From Hydractinia symbiolongicarpus (lineage: Eukaryota; Cnidaria; Hydrozoa; Anthoathecata; Hydractiniidae), in contig NC_079886.1 in assembly GCF_029227915.1 (NCBI RefSeq), positions 3,472,001-3,536,000 of the forward strand: a DNA stretch of 64,000 nucleotides. Reading direction: 5' to 3'. The notes under the pieces are model-generated. The model ran no database searches. It was not told the origin of the DNA and saw only the letters and a program-made list of their open reading frames with translations. Shown piece after piece: positions 12,203-26,300 of the stretch. Numbering within the stretch: the first letter of the stretch is position 1; the number at the start of each line of letters is the position of its first letter. Position numbers and translations under genes: made by a program.

Positions 12203-15200
12203 TATCGCACGCTGAAGAGAGTTTGGAAAACTACATTTCATTGACTTTCTAACAGTATCAGTCCGTTTAAGTTACAACGGTTGCGTCACATATTCGTACC
12301 AACATGTATTTAGCGATATTTTTCTGATATTACTAGGTTGCATCGCCTTTCACAGTGAAACGATTGACTGTGGGACTTACTTGAACTGATTTTGGACTTT
12401 AACTTTATAAATGTGATAATTGAGACATTTGGACTCCATGCAATAACATTCTTCCTAAATTGGCATGATTGACGGAACTCAGCGATTACACTGGGCGCTG
12501 TGGTATCGCTTCATTTAATAATGTAGATAAATAAGTCACTTTTTACTGTGGGTCCAATCCTAGCCGTTATCGCACGCTGAAGAAATTGAGACAGTTTCGA
12601 AAACTACATTTCAGTGACTTTCTAACGATGTCAGCCCGTTTGAGTTACAACAGTTGGGTCACATTTTCGTACCAACATGTATTTAGCAATATTTTTCTAA
12701 TATTACTAGGTCGCAACGCTTTTTAAAGTGAAACGATTGACTGTGGGAATTAATTGAACTGATTTTGGACTGTGACCTTACAAGTGTGATGAATGAGACA
12801 ATTGGACTCCATGATATAACATTCTTCTTAAATTGGCATGATTGCCGGAACTCAGCGATTAAGCTGGGCACTGTGGTAGCGCTTCATTTAAAAATGTAGA
12901 TATGTAAGTCATTTTTTACTGTGGGACAAATCCTAGCCGCTATCGCACGCGGAGGAAATTGAGACAGTTTCAAAAACTACATTTCATTGACATTCTAACG
13001 GTATCAGTCCGCTTGAGTTAGAACAGATGGGTCACATTTTCGTACCAACATGTATTTATCGATATTTTTCTGATTTTACTAGGTTGCAACGCTTTTTACA
13101 GTGAAACGATTGACTGTGGGAATTAATTGAACTGATTTTGGACTGTGACCTTACAAGTGTGATGAATGAGACAATTGGACTCCATGATATAACATTCTTC
13201 TTAAATTGGCATGATTGCCGGAACTCAGCGATTAAGCTGGGCACTGTGGTAGCGCTTCATTTAAAAATGTAGATATATAAGTTATTTTTTACTGTGGGAC
13301 AAATCCTAGCCGCTATCGCACGCCGAGGAAATTGAGACAGTCTCAAAAACTGTATTTCATTGACTTTCTAACGGTATCAGTCCGTTTCGGTTGCAACGGT
13401 TGGGTCACATTTACGTACCAACATGTATTTAGCGGTATTTTTCTTATATTACTAGGTTGCATCGCTTTTAACAGTGAAACGATTGAGTATGGGACTTAAT
13501 TGAACTGATTTTTGACTGTGACCTGACAAATGTGATGAATGAGACAATTGGACTCCAAGAAATAACAATGTTCTGAATTTGACATGATTGCTAGAACTCA
13601 GCGATTACACTGGGCGCTGTGGTAGCGCTTCATTTAAAAATGCACATAAATAAGTCATTTTTTACTGTAGGACCAATCCTAGCCGTTATCGCACGCTGAA
13701 GAGAGTTTCAAAAACTACATTTCATTGACTTTCTAACAGAATCCGTCCGTTTCAGTTGCAACGGTTGCGTCACATATTCGTACCAACATGTATTTAGCGA
13801 TATTTTTCTGATATTACTAGGTTGCATCGCCTTTAACAGTGAAACGATTGACTGCGGGACTTACTTGAACTGATTTTGGACTCTAACTTTATAAATGTGA
13901 TAATTGAGACAATTGGACTCCATGCAATAACATTCTTCTTAAATTGGCATGATTGACGGAACTCAGCGATTACACTGGGCGCTGTGGTATCGCTTCATTT
14001 AATAATGTAGATAAATAAGTCACTTTTGTACTGTGGGTCCAATCCTAGCCGTTATCGCACGCTGAAGAAATTGAGACAGTTTCAAAAACTACATTTCATT
14101 GACTTTCTAACGGTATCAGTCCGTTTCTGTTACAACGGATGCGTCACATATGCGTACCAACATGTGTTTAGCGATGTTTTTCTGATATTATTAGGTTGTA
14201 TCGCTTTTAACAGTGAAAACATTGACTGTAGGACTTAATTGAACTGATTTTGGACTTTAACTTTATAAATGTGATAATTGAGACAATTGGACTCCAAGAA
14301 ATAACAATGTTCTGAATTTGACATGATTGGTAGAACTCAGCGATACCACTGGGCGCTGTGGTAGCGCTTCATTTAAAAATGCACATAAATAAGTCATTTT
14401 TTACTGTAGGACCAATCCTAGCCGTTATCGCACGCTGAAGAGAGTTTGGAAAACTACATTTCATTAACTTTCTAACAGTATCAGTCCGTTTAAGTTACAA
14501 CGGTTGCGTCACATATTCGTACCAACATGTATTTAGCGATATTTTTCTGATATTACTAGGTTGCATCGCCTTTAACAGTGAAACGATTGACTGTTTGACT
14601 TACTTGAACTGATTTTGGACTTTAACTTTATAAATGTGATAATTGAGACAATTGGACTCCATGCAATAATATTCTTCCTAAATTGGCATGATTGACGGAA
14701 CTCAGCGATTACACTGGGCGCTGTGGTATCGCTTCATTTAATAATGTAGATAAATAAGTCACTTTTTACTGTGGGTCCAATCCTAGCCGCTATCGCACGC
14801 TGAAGAAATTGAGACAGTTTCGAAAACTACATTTCAGTGACTTTCTAACGATGTCAGCCCGTTTGAGTTACAAAAGTTGGGTCACATTTTCGTACCAACA
14901 TGTATTTAGCGATATTTTTCTAATATTACTAGGTCGCAACGCTTTTTAAAATGAAACGATTGACTGTGGGAATTAATTGAACTGATTTTGGACTGTGACC
15001 TTACAAGTGTAATGAATGAGACAATTGGACTCCATGATATAACATTCTTCTTAAATTGGCATGATTGCCGGAACTCAGCGATACCACTGGGCGCTGTGGT
15101 AGCGCTTCATTTAAAAATGCACATAAATAAGTCATTTTTTACTGTAGGACCAATCCTAGCCGTTATCACACGCTGAAGAGAGTTTGGAAAACTACATTTC

Positions 15201-16273
15201 ATTGACTTTCTAACAGTATCAGTCCGTTTAAGTTACAACGGTTGCGTCACATATTCGTACCAACATGTATTTAGCGATATTTTTCTGATATTACTAGGTT
15301 GCATCGCCTTTAACAGTGAAACGATTGACTGTGGGACTTACTTGAACTGATTTTGGACTTTAACTTTATAAATGTGATAATTGAGACAATTGGACTCCAT
15401 GCAATAACATTCTTCCTAAATTGGCATGATTGACGGAACTCAGCGATTACACTGGGCGCTGTGGTATCGCTTCATTTAATAATGTAGATAAATAAGTCAC
15501 TTTTTACTGTGGGTCCAATCCTAGCCGTTATCGCACGCTGAAGAAATTGAGACAGTTTCGAAAACTACATTTCAGTGACTTTCTAACGATGTCAGCCCGT
15601 TTGAGTTACAACAGTTGGGTCACATTTTCGTACCAACATGTATTTAGCGATGTTTTTCTAATATTACTAGGTCGCAACGCTTTTTAAAATGAAACGATTG
15701 ACTGTGGGAATTAATTGAACTGATTTTGGACTGTGACCTTACAAGTGTGATGAATGAGACAATTGGACTCCATGATATAACATTCTTCTTAAATTGGCAT
15801 GATTGCCGGAACTCAGCGATTAAGCTGGGCACTGTGGTAGCGCTTCATTTAAAAATGTAGATATATAAGTCATTTTTTACTGTGGGACAAATCCTAGCCG
15901 CTATCGCACGCCGAGGAAATTGAGACAGTCTCAAAAACTGTATTTCATTGACTTTTCAACGGTATCAGTCCGTTTCGGTTGCAACGGTTGGGTCACATTT
16001 ACGTACCAACATGTATTTAGCGGTATTTTTCTTATATTACTAGGTTGCATCGCTTTAACAGTGAAACGATTGAGTATGGGACTTAATTGAACTGATTTTT
16101 GACTGTGACCTGACAAATGTGATGAATGAGACAATTCGACTCCAAGAAATAACAATGTTCTGAAATTGACATGATTGATAGAACTCAGCGATTACACTGG
16201 GTGCTGTGGTAGCGCTTCATTTAAAAATGCACATAAATAAGTCATTTTTTACTGTAGGACCAATCCTAGCCGT
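12203..16273. repeat. Mixed dimer / seven-monomer block (monomers 34-44)
   Basis: Monomers start at 12203, 12568, 12941, 13314, 13687, 14053, 14426, 14791, 15164, 15529 and 15902. A dimer made of a short GTTTGGAAAAC member and a B-type GAAAACTACATTTCAGTG member occurs at 12203, 14426 and 15164 (the last two 738 bp apart). The pair 12941-13314 returns at 15529-15902 with an offset of 2588 bp (seven monomers), marked by CAGTCTCAAAAACTGTATTTC at 13337 and 15925 and ATTTACGTACC. 12568 and 12941 are themselves a local duplication. The monomer at 14791 joins a B-type front to an A1-type rear near CAGCGATACCACTGG. Confidence 0.85.
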
Positions 16274-18866
16274 TATCGCACGCTGAAGAGAGTTTCAAAA
16301 ACTACATTTCATTGACTTTCTAACAGAATCAGTCCGTTTCAGTTGCAACGGTTGCGTCACATATTCGTACCAACATGTATTTAGCGATATGTTTCTAATA
16401 TTACTAGGTTGCATCGCCTTTAACAGTGAATCGATTGACTGTGGGACTTACATGAACTGATTTTGGACTTTAATTTTATAAATGTGATAATTGAGACAAT
16501 TGGACTCCATGCAATAACATTCTTCTTAAATTGGCATGATTGACGGAACTCAGCGATTACACTGGGCGCTGTGGTATCGCTTCATTTAATAATGTAGATA
16601 AACAAGTCATTTTTACTGTGGGTCCAATCCTAGCCGTTATCGCACGCTGAAGAAATAGAGACAGTTTCAATAACTACATTTCGTTGACTTTCTAACGGTA
16701 TCAGTCCGCTTCAGTTACAACGGTTGCCTCACATATTCGTACCAACATGTATTTAGCGATATTTTTCTGATATTACTAGGTTGCATCGCTTTTAACACTA
16801 AAACGATTGACTGTAGGAATTAATTGAACTGATTTTGGACTTTAACTTTATAAATGTGATAATTGAGACTATTGGACTCCAAGAAATAACAATGTTCTGA
16901 AATTGACATGATTGCTAGAACTCAGCAATTACACTGGGTGCTGTGGTAGCGCTTCATTTAAAAATGCACATAAATAAGTCATTTTTTACTGTAGGACCAA
17001 TCCTAGCCGTTATCGCACGCTGAAGAGAGTTTCAAAAACTACATTTCATTGACTTTCTAACAGAATCAGTCCGTTTCAGTTGCAACGGTTGCGTCACATA
17101 TTCGTACCAACATGTATTTAGCGATATGTTTCTGATATTACTAGGTTGCATCGCCTTTAACAGTGAATCGATTGACTGTGGGACTTACATGAACTGATTT
17201 TGGACTTTAACTTTATAATTGTGATAATTGAGACAATTGGACTCCATGCAATAACATTCTTCTTAAATTGGCATGATTGAGGGAACTCAGCGATTAAACT
17301 GGGCACTGTGGTAGCTCTTCATTTAAAAATGTATATATATAAGTCACTTTTTACTGTGGGACCAATCCTAGCCGTTATCGCACGCTGAAGAAATTGAGAC
17401 AGTTTCAAAAACTACATTTCATTGATTTTCTAACGGTATCAGTCCGTTTCTGTTACAACGGTTTCGTCACATATTCGTACCAACATGTGTTTAGCGATAT
17501 TTTTCTGATATTACTAGGTTGCATCGCTTTTAACAGTGAAAAGATTGACTGTGGGACTTAATTGAACTGATTTTGGACTTTAACTTTATAAATGTGATAA
17601 TTGAGACAATTGGACTCCATGCAATAAGATTCTCCTTAAATTGGCATGATTGACGGAACTCAGCGATTACACTGGGCGCTGTGGTATCGCTTGATTTAAT
17701 AATGTAGATAAATAAGTCACTTTTTACTGTGGGTCCAATCCTAGCCGTTATCGCGTGCTGAAGAAATTGAGACAGTTTTAAAAACTACATTTATTGACTT
17801 TCTAACGGTATCAGTCCGTTTCTGTTACAACGGTTGCGTAACATATTCGTACCAACATGTGTTTAGTGATATTTTTCTGATATTACTAGGTTGTATCGCT
17901 TTTAACAGTGAAACGATTGACTGTGGGACTTAATTGAACTGATTTTGGACTTTAACTTTATAAGTGTGATAATTGAGACAATTGGACTCCAAGAAAGAAC
18001 AATGTTTTGAATTTGAAATGATTGCTAGAACACAGCGATTACACTGGGCGTTGTGGCAGCGCTTCATTTGAAAATGCAGATAAATAAGTCATTTTTTACA
18101 GTGGGACCAACCCTAGCCGCTATCGCACGCCGAGGAAGTAGAGACCTTTTCGAAAACTACATTTCATTGACTTTCTAACGGTATCAGTTCGTTTAAGTTA
18201 CAACGCTTGGGTCACATTTTCGTACCAACATGTATTTAGCGATATTTTTCTGATATTACTAGGTTGCATCGCTTTTATCAGTGAAACAATTGACTGTGGG
18301 ACTTAATTGAACTGATTTTGGACTGTGATCTGATAAATGTGATGAATGAGACAATTGGACTCCATGAAATAACATTCTTCTTAAATTGGCATGATTGCCG
18401 GTACTCAACGATTACACTGGACGCTGCAGTAGCGCTTCATTTAAAAATGCAGATAAATAAGTCATTTTTTACTGTAAGACCAATCCTAGGTTTTATCGCA
18501 CGCTGAAGAAATAGAGACAGTTTCAAAAACTACATTTCGTTGACTTTCTAACGGTATCAGTCCATTTCTGTTACAACGGTTGCGTCACATATTCGTACCA
18601 ACATGTATTTAGCGATACTTTTCTGATATTACTAGATTGCATCGCTTTTAACAGTGAAACGATTGAAGGTGGGACTTAATTGAACTGATTTTGGACTTTA
18701 ACTTTATAAATGCAATAATTGAGAGAATTGAACTCCAAGAAATAAAATTATTCTCAATTTCACATGATTGCTAGAACTCAGCGATTACACTGGGCGCTGT
18801 GGTAGCGCTTCATTTAAAAATGCAGATAAATAAGTCATTTTTTACTGTAGGACCAATCCTAGCCGT
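16274..18866. repeat. Transition block, monomers 45-51
   Basis: Starts are 16274, 16638, 17011, 17376, 17749, 18121 and 18494. 16274 and 17011 are near copies (GCGATATGTTTCT, GAATCGATTG, TTACATGAACTG) 737 bp apart, so 16274-17010 and 17011-17748 form a partial dimer repeat. 17376, 17749, 18121 and 18494 are the first members of types that are common further right: GCGTGCTGAAG, GCCGAGGAAGT with GCTTGGGTCAC, and the CCATTTCTG type with GATACTTTTCTG. Confidence 0.82.
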
Positions 18867-20720
18867 TATCGCACGCTGAAGAAATAGAGACAGTTTCAAA
18901 AACTACATTTCATTGCCTTTCTAACGGTATCAGTCCGTTTCAGTTACAACAGTTGCGTCAAATATTCGTACCAACATGTATTTAGCGATATTTTTCTGAT
19001 AATACTAGGTTGCATCGCTTTTAACAGTGAAACGATTGACTGTGGGACTTACTTGAACTGATTTAGGACTTTAACTTTATAAATGTGATAATTGAGACAA
19101 TTGGACTCCATGCAATAACATTCTTCTTAAATTGGCATGATTGACGGACCTCAGCGATTACACTGTGCGCTGTGGTAGCGCTTCATTTAAAAATGTAGAT
19201 ATGTAAGACATTTTTTACTGAGGGACCAAACCAATCCTAGGCGCTATCGCACGCCGAGGAATTTGAGACATTTTCGAAAACTACATTTCATTGACTTTCT
19301 AACGGTATCAGCCCGTTTGAGTTATAACAGTTGGGTCACATTTTCGTACCAACATGTATTTAGCGATATTTTTCTGATATTATTAGGTTGTATCGCTTTT
19401 AACAGTGAAACGATTGACTGTAGGACTTAATTGAACTGATTTTGGACTTTAACTTTATAAATGTGATAATTGAGACAATTGGACTCCAAGAAATAACAAT
19501 GTTTTGAATTTGACATGATTGGTAGAGCTCAGCGATTACACTGGGCGCTGTGGTAGCGCTTCATTTAAAAATGCACAAAAATAAGTCATTTTTTTCTGTA
19601 GGACCAATCCTAGCCGTTATCGCACGCTGAAGAAAGTTTGGAAAACTACATTTCATTGACTTTCTAACAGTATCAGTCCGTTTAAGTTACAACGGTTGCG
19701 TCACATATTCGTAGCAACATGTATTTAGCGATATTTTTTTGATATTACTAGGTTGCATCGCCTTTAACAGTGAAACGATTGACTGTGGGACTTACTTGAA
19801 CTGATTTTGGACTTTAACTTTATAAATGTGATAATTGAGACAATTGGACTCCATGCAATAACATTCTTCTTAAATTGGCATGATTGACGGAACTCAGCGA
19901 TTACACTGGGCGCTGTGGTATCGTTTCATTTAATAATGTAGATAAATAAGTCACTTTTTACTGTGGGTCCAATCCTAGCCGTTATCGCACGCTGAAGAAA
20001 TTGAGACAGTTTCAAAAACTACATTTTATTGACTTTCTAGCGGTATCAGTCCGTTTCTGTTACAAGGGTTGCGTCACATATGCGTACCAACATGTGTTTA
20101 GCGATTTTTTTCTGATATTACTAGGTTGTATTGCTTTTAACAGTAAAACGATTGACTGTAGGAATTAATTGAACTGATTTTGGACTTTAACTTTATAAAT
20201 GTGATAATTGAGACTATTGGACTCCAAGAAATAACATTATTCTTAACTTGGCATGATTGCTAGAACTCAGCGATTACACTGGGTGCTGTGGTAGCGCTTC
20301 ATTTAAAAATGCACATAAATAAGTCATTTTTTACTGTAGGACCAATCCTAGCCGTTATCGCACGCTGAAGAGAGTTTCAAAAACTACATTTCATTGACTT
20401 TCTAACAGTATCAGTCCGTTTCAGTTACAACGGTTGCGTCACATATGCGTACCAACATGTATTTAGCGATATTTTTCTGATATTACTGGGTTGCATCGCC
20501 TTTAACAGTGAAACGATTGACTGTGGGACCTACTTGAACTGATTTTGGACTTTAACTTTATAAATGCAATAATTGAGAGAATTGAACTCCAAGAAATAAA
20601 ATTATTCTGAATTTGACATGATTGCTAGAACTCAGCGATTACACTGGGCGCTGTGGTAGCGCTTCATTTAAAAATGCAGATAAATAAGTCATTTTTTACT
20701 GTAGGACCAATCCTAGTCGT
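18867..20720. repeat. Five-monomer HOR, block D, copy 1
   Basis: Starts are 18867, 19245, 19618, 19983 and 20356 (378, 373, 365, 373, 365). Marks shared with the next copy: AGTTGCGTCAAATATTCG, ATTGCCTTTC / ATTGCTTTTC, GACATTTTTTACTGAGGGACC, CCTAGGCGC, and a short GTTTGGAAAAC member. The first monomer is 378 bp because ACCAA is tandemly duplicated near 19224. Confidence 0.9.
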
Positions 20721-22568
20721 TATCGCACGCTGAAGAAATAGAGACAGTTTCAAAAACTACATTTCATTGCTTTTCTAACGGTATCAGTCCGTTTCAGTTA
20801 AAACAGTTGCGTCAAATATTCGTACCAACATGTATTTAGCGATATTTTTCTGATATTACTAGGTTGCATCGCTTTTAACAGTGAAACGACTGACTGTGGG
20901 ACTTACTTGAACTGATTTAGGACTTTAACTTTATAAATGTGATAATTGAGACAATTGGACTCCATGCAATAACATTCTTCTTAAATTGGCATGATTGACG
21001 GACCTCAGCGATTACACTGTGCGCTGTGGTAGTGCTTCATTTAAAAATGTAGATATGTAAGACATTTTTTACTGAGGGACCAATCCTAGGCGCCATCGCA
21101 CGCCGACGAAGTTGAGACATTTTCGAAAACTACATTTCATTGACTTTCTAACGGTGTCAGCCCGTTTGAGTTATAACAGTTGGGTCACATTTTCGGACCA
21201 ACATGTATTTAGCGATATTTTTCTGATATTATTAGGTTGTATCGCTTTTAACAGTGAAAAGATTGACTGCAGGACTTAATTGAACTGATTTTGGACTTTA
21301 ACTTTATAAATGTGATAATTGAGACAATTTAACTCCAAGAAATAACAATGTTTTGAATTCGACATGATTGGTAGAGCTAAGCGATTACACTGGGCGCTGT
21401 GGTAGCGCTTCATTTAAAAACGCACAAAATAAGTCATTTTTTTCTGTAGGACCAATCCTAGCCGTTATCGCACGCTGAAGAGAGTTTGGAAAACTACATT
21501 TCATTGACTTTCTAACAGTATCAGTCCGTTTAAGTTACAACGGTTGCGTCACATATTCGTAGCAACATGTATTTAGCGATATTTTTCTGATATTACTAGG
21601 TTGCATCGCCTTTAACAGTGAAACGATTGACTGTGGGACTTACTTGAACTGATTTTGGACTTTAACTTTATAAATGTGATAATTGAGACAATTGGACTCC
21701 ATGCAATAACATTCTTCTTAAATTGGCATGATTGACGGAACTCAGCGATTACACTGGGCGCTGTGGTATCGCTTCATTTAATAATGTAGATAAATAAGTC
21801 ACTTTTTACTGTGGGTCCAATCCTAGCCGTTATCGCACGCTGAAAAAATTGAGGCAGTTTCAAAAACTACATTTCATTGACTTTTTAGCGGTATCAGTCC
21901 GTTTCTGTTACAACGGTTGCGTCACATATGCGTACCAACATGTGTTTAGCGATTTTTTTCTGATATTACTAGGTTGTATCGCTTTTAACTGTAAAACGAT
22001 TGACTGTAGGAATTAATTGAACTGATTTTGGACTTTAACTTTATAAATGTGATAATTGAGACTATTGGACTCAAAGAAATAACATTATTCTGAACTTGGC
22101 ATGATTGCTAGAACTCAGCGATTACACTGGGTGCTGTGGTAGCGCTTCATTTAAAAATGCACATAAATAAGTCATTTTTTACTGTAGGACCAATCCTAGC
22201 CGTTATCGCACGCTGAAGAGAGTTTCAAAAACTACATTTCATTGACTTTCTAACAGTATCAGTCCGTTTCAATTACAACGGTTGCGTCACATATGCGTAC
22301 CAACATGTATTTAGCGATATTTTTCTGATATTACTGGGTTGCATCGCCTTTAACAGGGAAACGATTGACTGTGGGACCTACTTGAACTGATTTTGGACTT
22401 TAACTTTATAAATGTGATAATTGAAACAATTGGACTCCATGCAATAACATTCTTCTTAAATTGGCATGATTGACGGAACTCAGCGATTACACTGGGCGCT
22501 GTGGTATCGCTTCATTTAATAATGTAGATAAATAAGTCACTTTTTACTGTGGGTCCAATCCTAGCCGT
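20721..22568. repeat. Five-monomer HOR, block D, copy 2
   Basis: Starts are 20721, 21094, 21466, 21831 and 22204 (373, 372, 365, 373, 365; total 1848). From the second member onward the offset to copy 1 is 1848-1849 bp. Confidence 0.9.
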
Positions 22569-23306
22569 TATCGCACGCTGAAAAAATTGAGGCAGTTTCA
22601 AAAACTACATTTCATTGACTTTTTAGCGGTATCAGTCCGTTTCTGTTACAACGGTTGCGTCACATATGCGTACCAACATGTGTTTAGCGATTTTTTTCTG
22701 ATATTACTAGGTTGTATCGCTTTTAACTGTAAAACGATTGACTGTAGGAATTAATTGAACTGATTTTGGACTTTAACTTTATAAATGTGATAATTGAGAC
22801 TATTGGACTCAAAGAAATAACATTATTCTGAACTTGGCATGATTGCTAGAACTCAGCGATTACACTGGGTGCTGTGGTAGCGCTTCATTTAAAAATGCAC
22901 ATAAATAAGTCATTTTTTACTGTAGGACCAATCCTAGCCGTTATCGCACGCTGAAGAGAGTTTCAAAAACTACATTTCATTGACTTTCTAACAGTATCAG
23001 TCCGTTTCAGTTACAACGGTTGCGTCACATATGCGTACCAACATGTATTTAGCGATATTTTTCTGATATTACTGGGTTGCATCGCCTTTAACAGGGAAAC
23101 GATTGACTGTGGGACCTACTTGAACTGATTTTGGACTTTAACTTTATAAATGTGATAATTGAAACAATTGGACTCCATGCAATAACATTCTTCTTAAATT
23201 GGCATGATTGACGGAACTCAGCGATTACACTGGGCGCTGTGGTATCGCTTCATTTAATAATGTAGATAAATAAGTCACTTTTTACTGTGGGTCCAATCCT
23301 AGCCGT
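22569..23306. repeat. Extra dimer copied from the end of block D (738 bp)
   Basis: 22569 and 22942 repeat 21831 and 22204 at an offset of 738 bp. All rare marks are kept: CTGAAAAAATTGAGGCAG, GACTTTTTAGCGG, GACTCAAAGAAATAAC, TTACTGGGTTGC, AACAGGGAAACG. I noticed one clear difference (TTTCAATTAC against TTTCAGTTAC), so the duplication is very recent. Confidence 0.9.
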
Positions 23307-26300
23307 TATCGCACGCTGAAAAAATTTCAACAGTTTCAAAAACTACATTTCATAGACTTTTTAACGGTGTCAGTCCGTTTCTGTTACAACAGTTGTGTCA
23401 CATATTCGTACCAACATGTGTTTAGTGATATTTTTCTGATATTACTAGGTTGTATCGCTTTTAACAGTGAAACGATTGACTGTGGGGCTTAATTGAACTG
23501 ATTTTGGACTTTAACTTTATAAGAGTGATAATTGAGACAATTGAACTCTAAGAAATAACAATGTTCTGAATTTGAAATGATTGCTAGAACACAGCAATTA
23601 CACTGGGCGTTGTGGTAGCGCTTCATTTAAAAATGCAGATAAATAAGTCATATTTTACTGTATAACCAATCCTAGCCGTTATCGCACGCTGAAGAAATAG
23701 AGACAGTTTCAATAACTACATTTTGTTGACTTTCTAACAGTATCAGTCCGCTTCAGTTACAACGGTTGCGTCACAAACTCGTACCAACATGTATTTAGCG
23801 ATATTTTTGTGATATTACTACTTTGCATTGCCTTTAACAGTAAAACGAATGACTGTGGGACTTAATAGAGCTGATTTTGGACTTTAACTTTATAAATGCA
23901 ATAATTGAGACAATTGGACTCCAAGGTATAACATTATTTTGAACTTGGCATGATTGCTAGAACTCAGCGATTACACTGGGCGCTGTGGTAGCGCTTTATT
24001 TACAAATTTAGATAAATAAGTCATTCTTTACTGAGGAAACAATCCTAGCCGCTAGCGCGCGTTTAAGAAATAGAGACAGTTTCAAAAACTACATTTCATT
24101 GACTTTCTTACGATGTCAGCCCGTTTGAGTTACAACAGTTGGATCACATTTTTGTACCAACATGTATTTAGCGATATTTTTCTGATATTACTAGGCTGCA
24201 TCGCTTTTAACAGTGAAACGATTGAGTATGGGACTTAATTGAACTGATTTTTGACTGTGACCTGACAAATGTGATGAATGAGACAATTGGACTCCATGAA
24301 ATAACATTCTTCTTAAATTGGCATGATTGCCGGGATGCAGCGATTAAACTGGGCACTGTGGTAGCGCTTTATTTAAAAATGTATATATATAAGTCACTTT
24401 TTACTGTGGGACCAATCCTAGCCGTTATCGCACGCTGAAGAAATTGAGACAGTTTTAAAAACTACATTTGATTGATTTTCTAACGGTATCAGTCCGTTTC
24501 TGATACAACGGTTGCGTCACATATTCGTACCAACATGTGTTTAGCGATATTTTTCTGATATTACTAGGTTGCATCGCTTTTAACAGTGAAAAGATTGACT
24601 GTGGGACTTAATTGAACTGATTTTGGACTTTAACTTTATAAGTGTGATAATTGAGACAATTGGACTCCAAGAAAGAACAATGTTCTGAATTTGAAATGAT
24701 TGCTAGAACACAGCGATTACACTGGGCGTTTTGGCAGCCCTTCATTTAAAAATCCAGATAAATAAGTCATTTTTTACTGTGGGACCAACCCTAGCCGCTA
24801 TCGCACGCCGAGGAAGTTGAGACTTTTTCGAAAACTACATTTCATTGACTTTCTAACGGTATCAGTCCGTTTAAGTTACAACGCTTGGGTCACAGTTTCG
24901 TACCAACATGTATTTAGCGATATTTTTCTGATAATACTAGGTTGCATCGCTTTTATCAGTGAAACAATTGACTGTGGGACTTAATTTAACTGATTTTGGA
25001 CTGTGATCTGATAAATGTGATGAATGAGACAATTGGACTCCATGAAATAACATTCTTCTTAAATTGGCATGATTGCCGGTACTCAACGATTACACTGGGC
25101 GCTGCAGTAGCGCTTCATTTAAAAATGCAGATATATAAGTCATTTTTTACTGTAGGACTAATCCTAGCTGTTATCGCACGCCGAGGAAGTTGAGACATTT
25201 TCGAAAATTACATTTCATTGACTTTCTAACGGTGTCAGCCCGTTTGAGTTATAACAGTTGGGTCACATTTTCGTACCAACATGTATTTAGCGATATTTTT
25301 CTAATATTATTAGGTTGTATCGCTTTTAACAGTGAAAAGATTGACTGTAGGACTTAATTGAACTGATTTTGGACTTTAACCTTATAAATGTGATATTTGA
25401 GACAATTGGACTCCAAGAAATAACAATGTTTTGAATTTTACATGATTGGTAGAGCTCAGCGATTACACTGGGCGCTGTGGTAGCGCTTCATTTAAAAATG
25501 CACAAAAATAAGTCATTTTTTCTGTAGGACCAATCCTAGCCGTTATCGCACGCTGAAGAGAGTTTGGAAAACTTCATTTCATTGACTTTCTAACAGTATC
25601 AGTCCGTTTCAGTTACAACGGTTGCGTCACATATGCGTACCAACATGTATTTAGCGATATTTTTCTGATATTACTGGGTTGCATCGCTTTTAACAGTGAA
25701 ATGATTGACTGTGGGACCTACTTGAACTGATTTTGGACTTTAACTTTATAAATGTGATAATTGAAACAATTGGACTCCATGCAATAACATTCTTCTTAAA
25801 TTGGCATGATTGACGGAACTCAGCGATTACACTGGGCGTTGTGGTATCGCTTTATTTAATAATGTAGATAAAAAAGTCACTTTTTACTGTAGGACCAATC
25901 CTAGCCGTTATCGCACGCTGAAGAAATAGAAACAGTTTCAAAAACTACATTTCATTGACTTTCTAACGGTTTCAGTCCGTTTCAGTTACAACGGTTGCGT
26001 CACATATTCATACCAACATGTATTTAGCGATATTTTTCTGATATTACTAGGTTGCATCGTTTTTAACACTGAAACGATTGACTGTGGGAATTACTTGAAC
26101 TGATTCTGGACTTTAACTTTATAAATATGATAATTGGGACAATTGGACTCCATGCAATAACATTCTTCTTAAATTGGCATGATTGACGGAACTGAGCGAT
26201 TACACTGGCCGCTGTGATAGCGCTTCATTTAAAAATGTAGATATATAAGTCATTTTATACTGTGGGACCAATCTCAGCCGTTATCGCACGCTGAAGAAAT

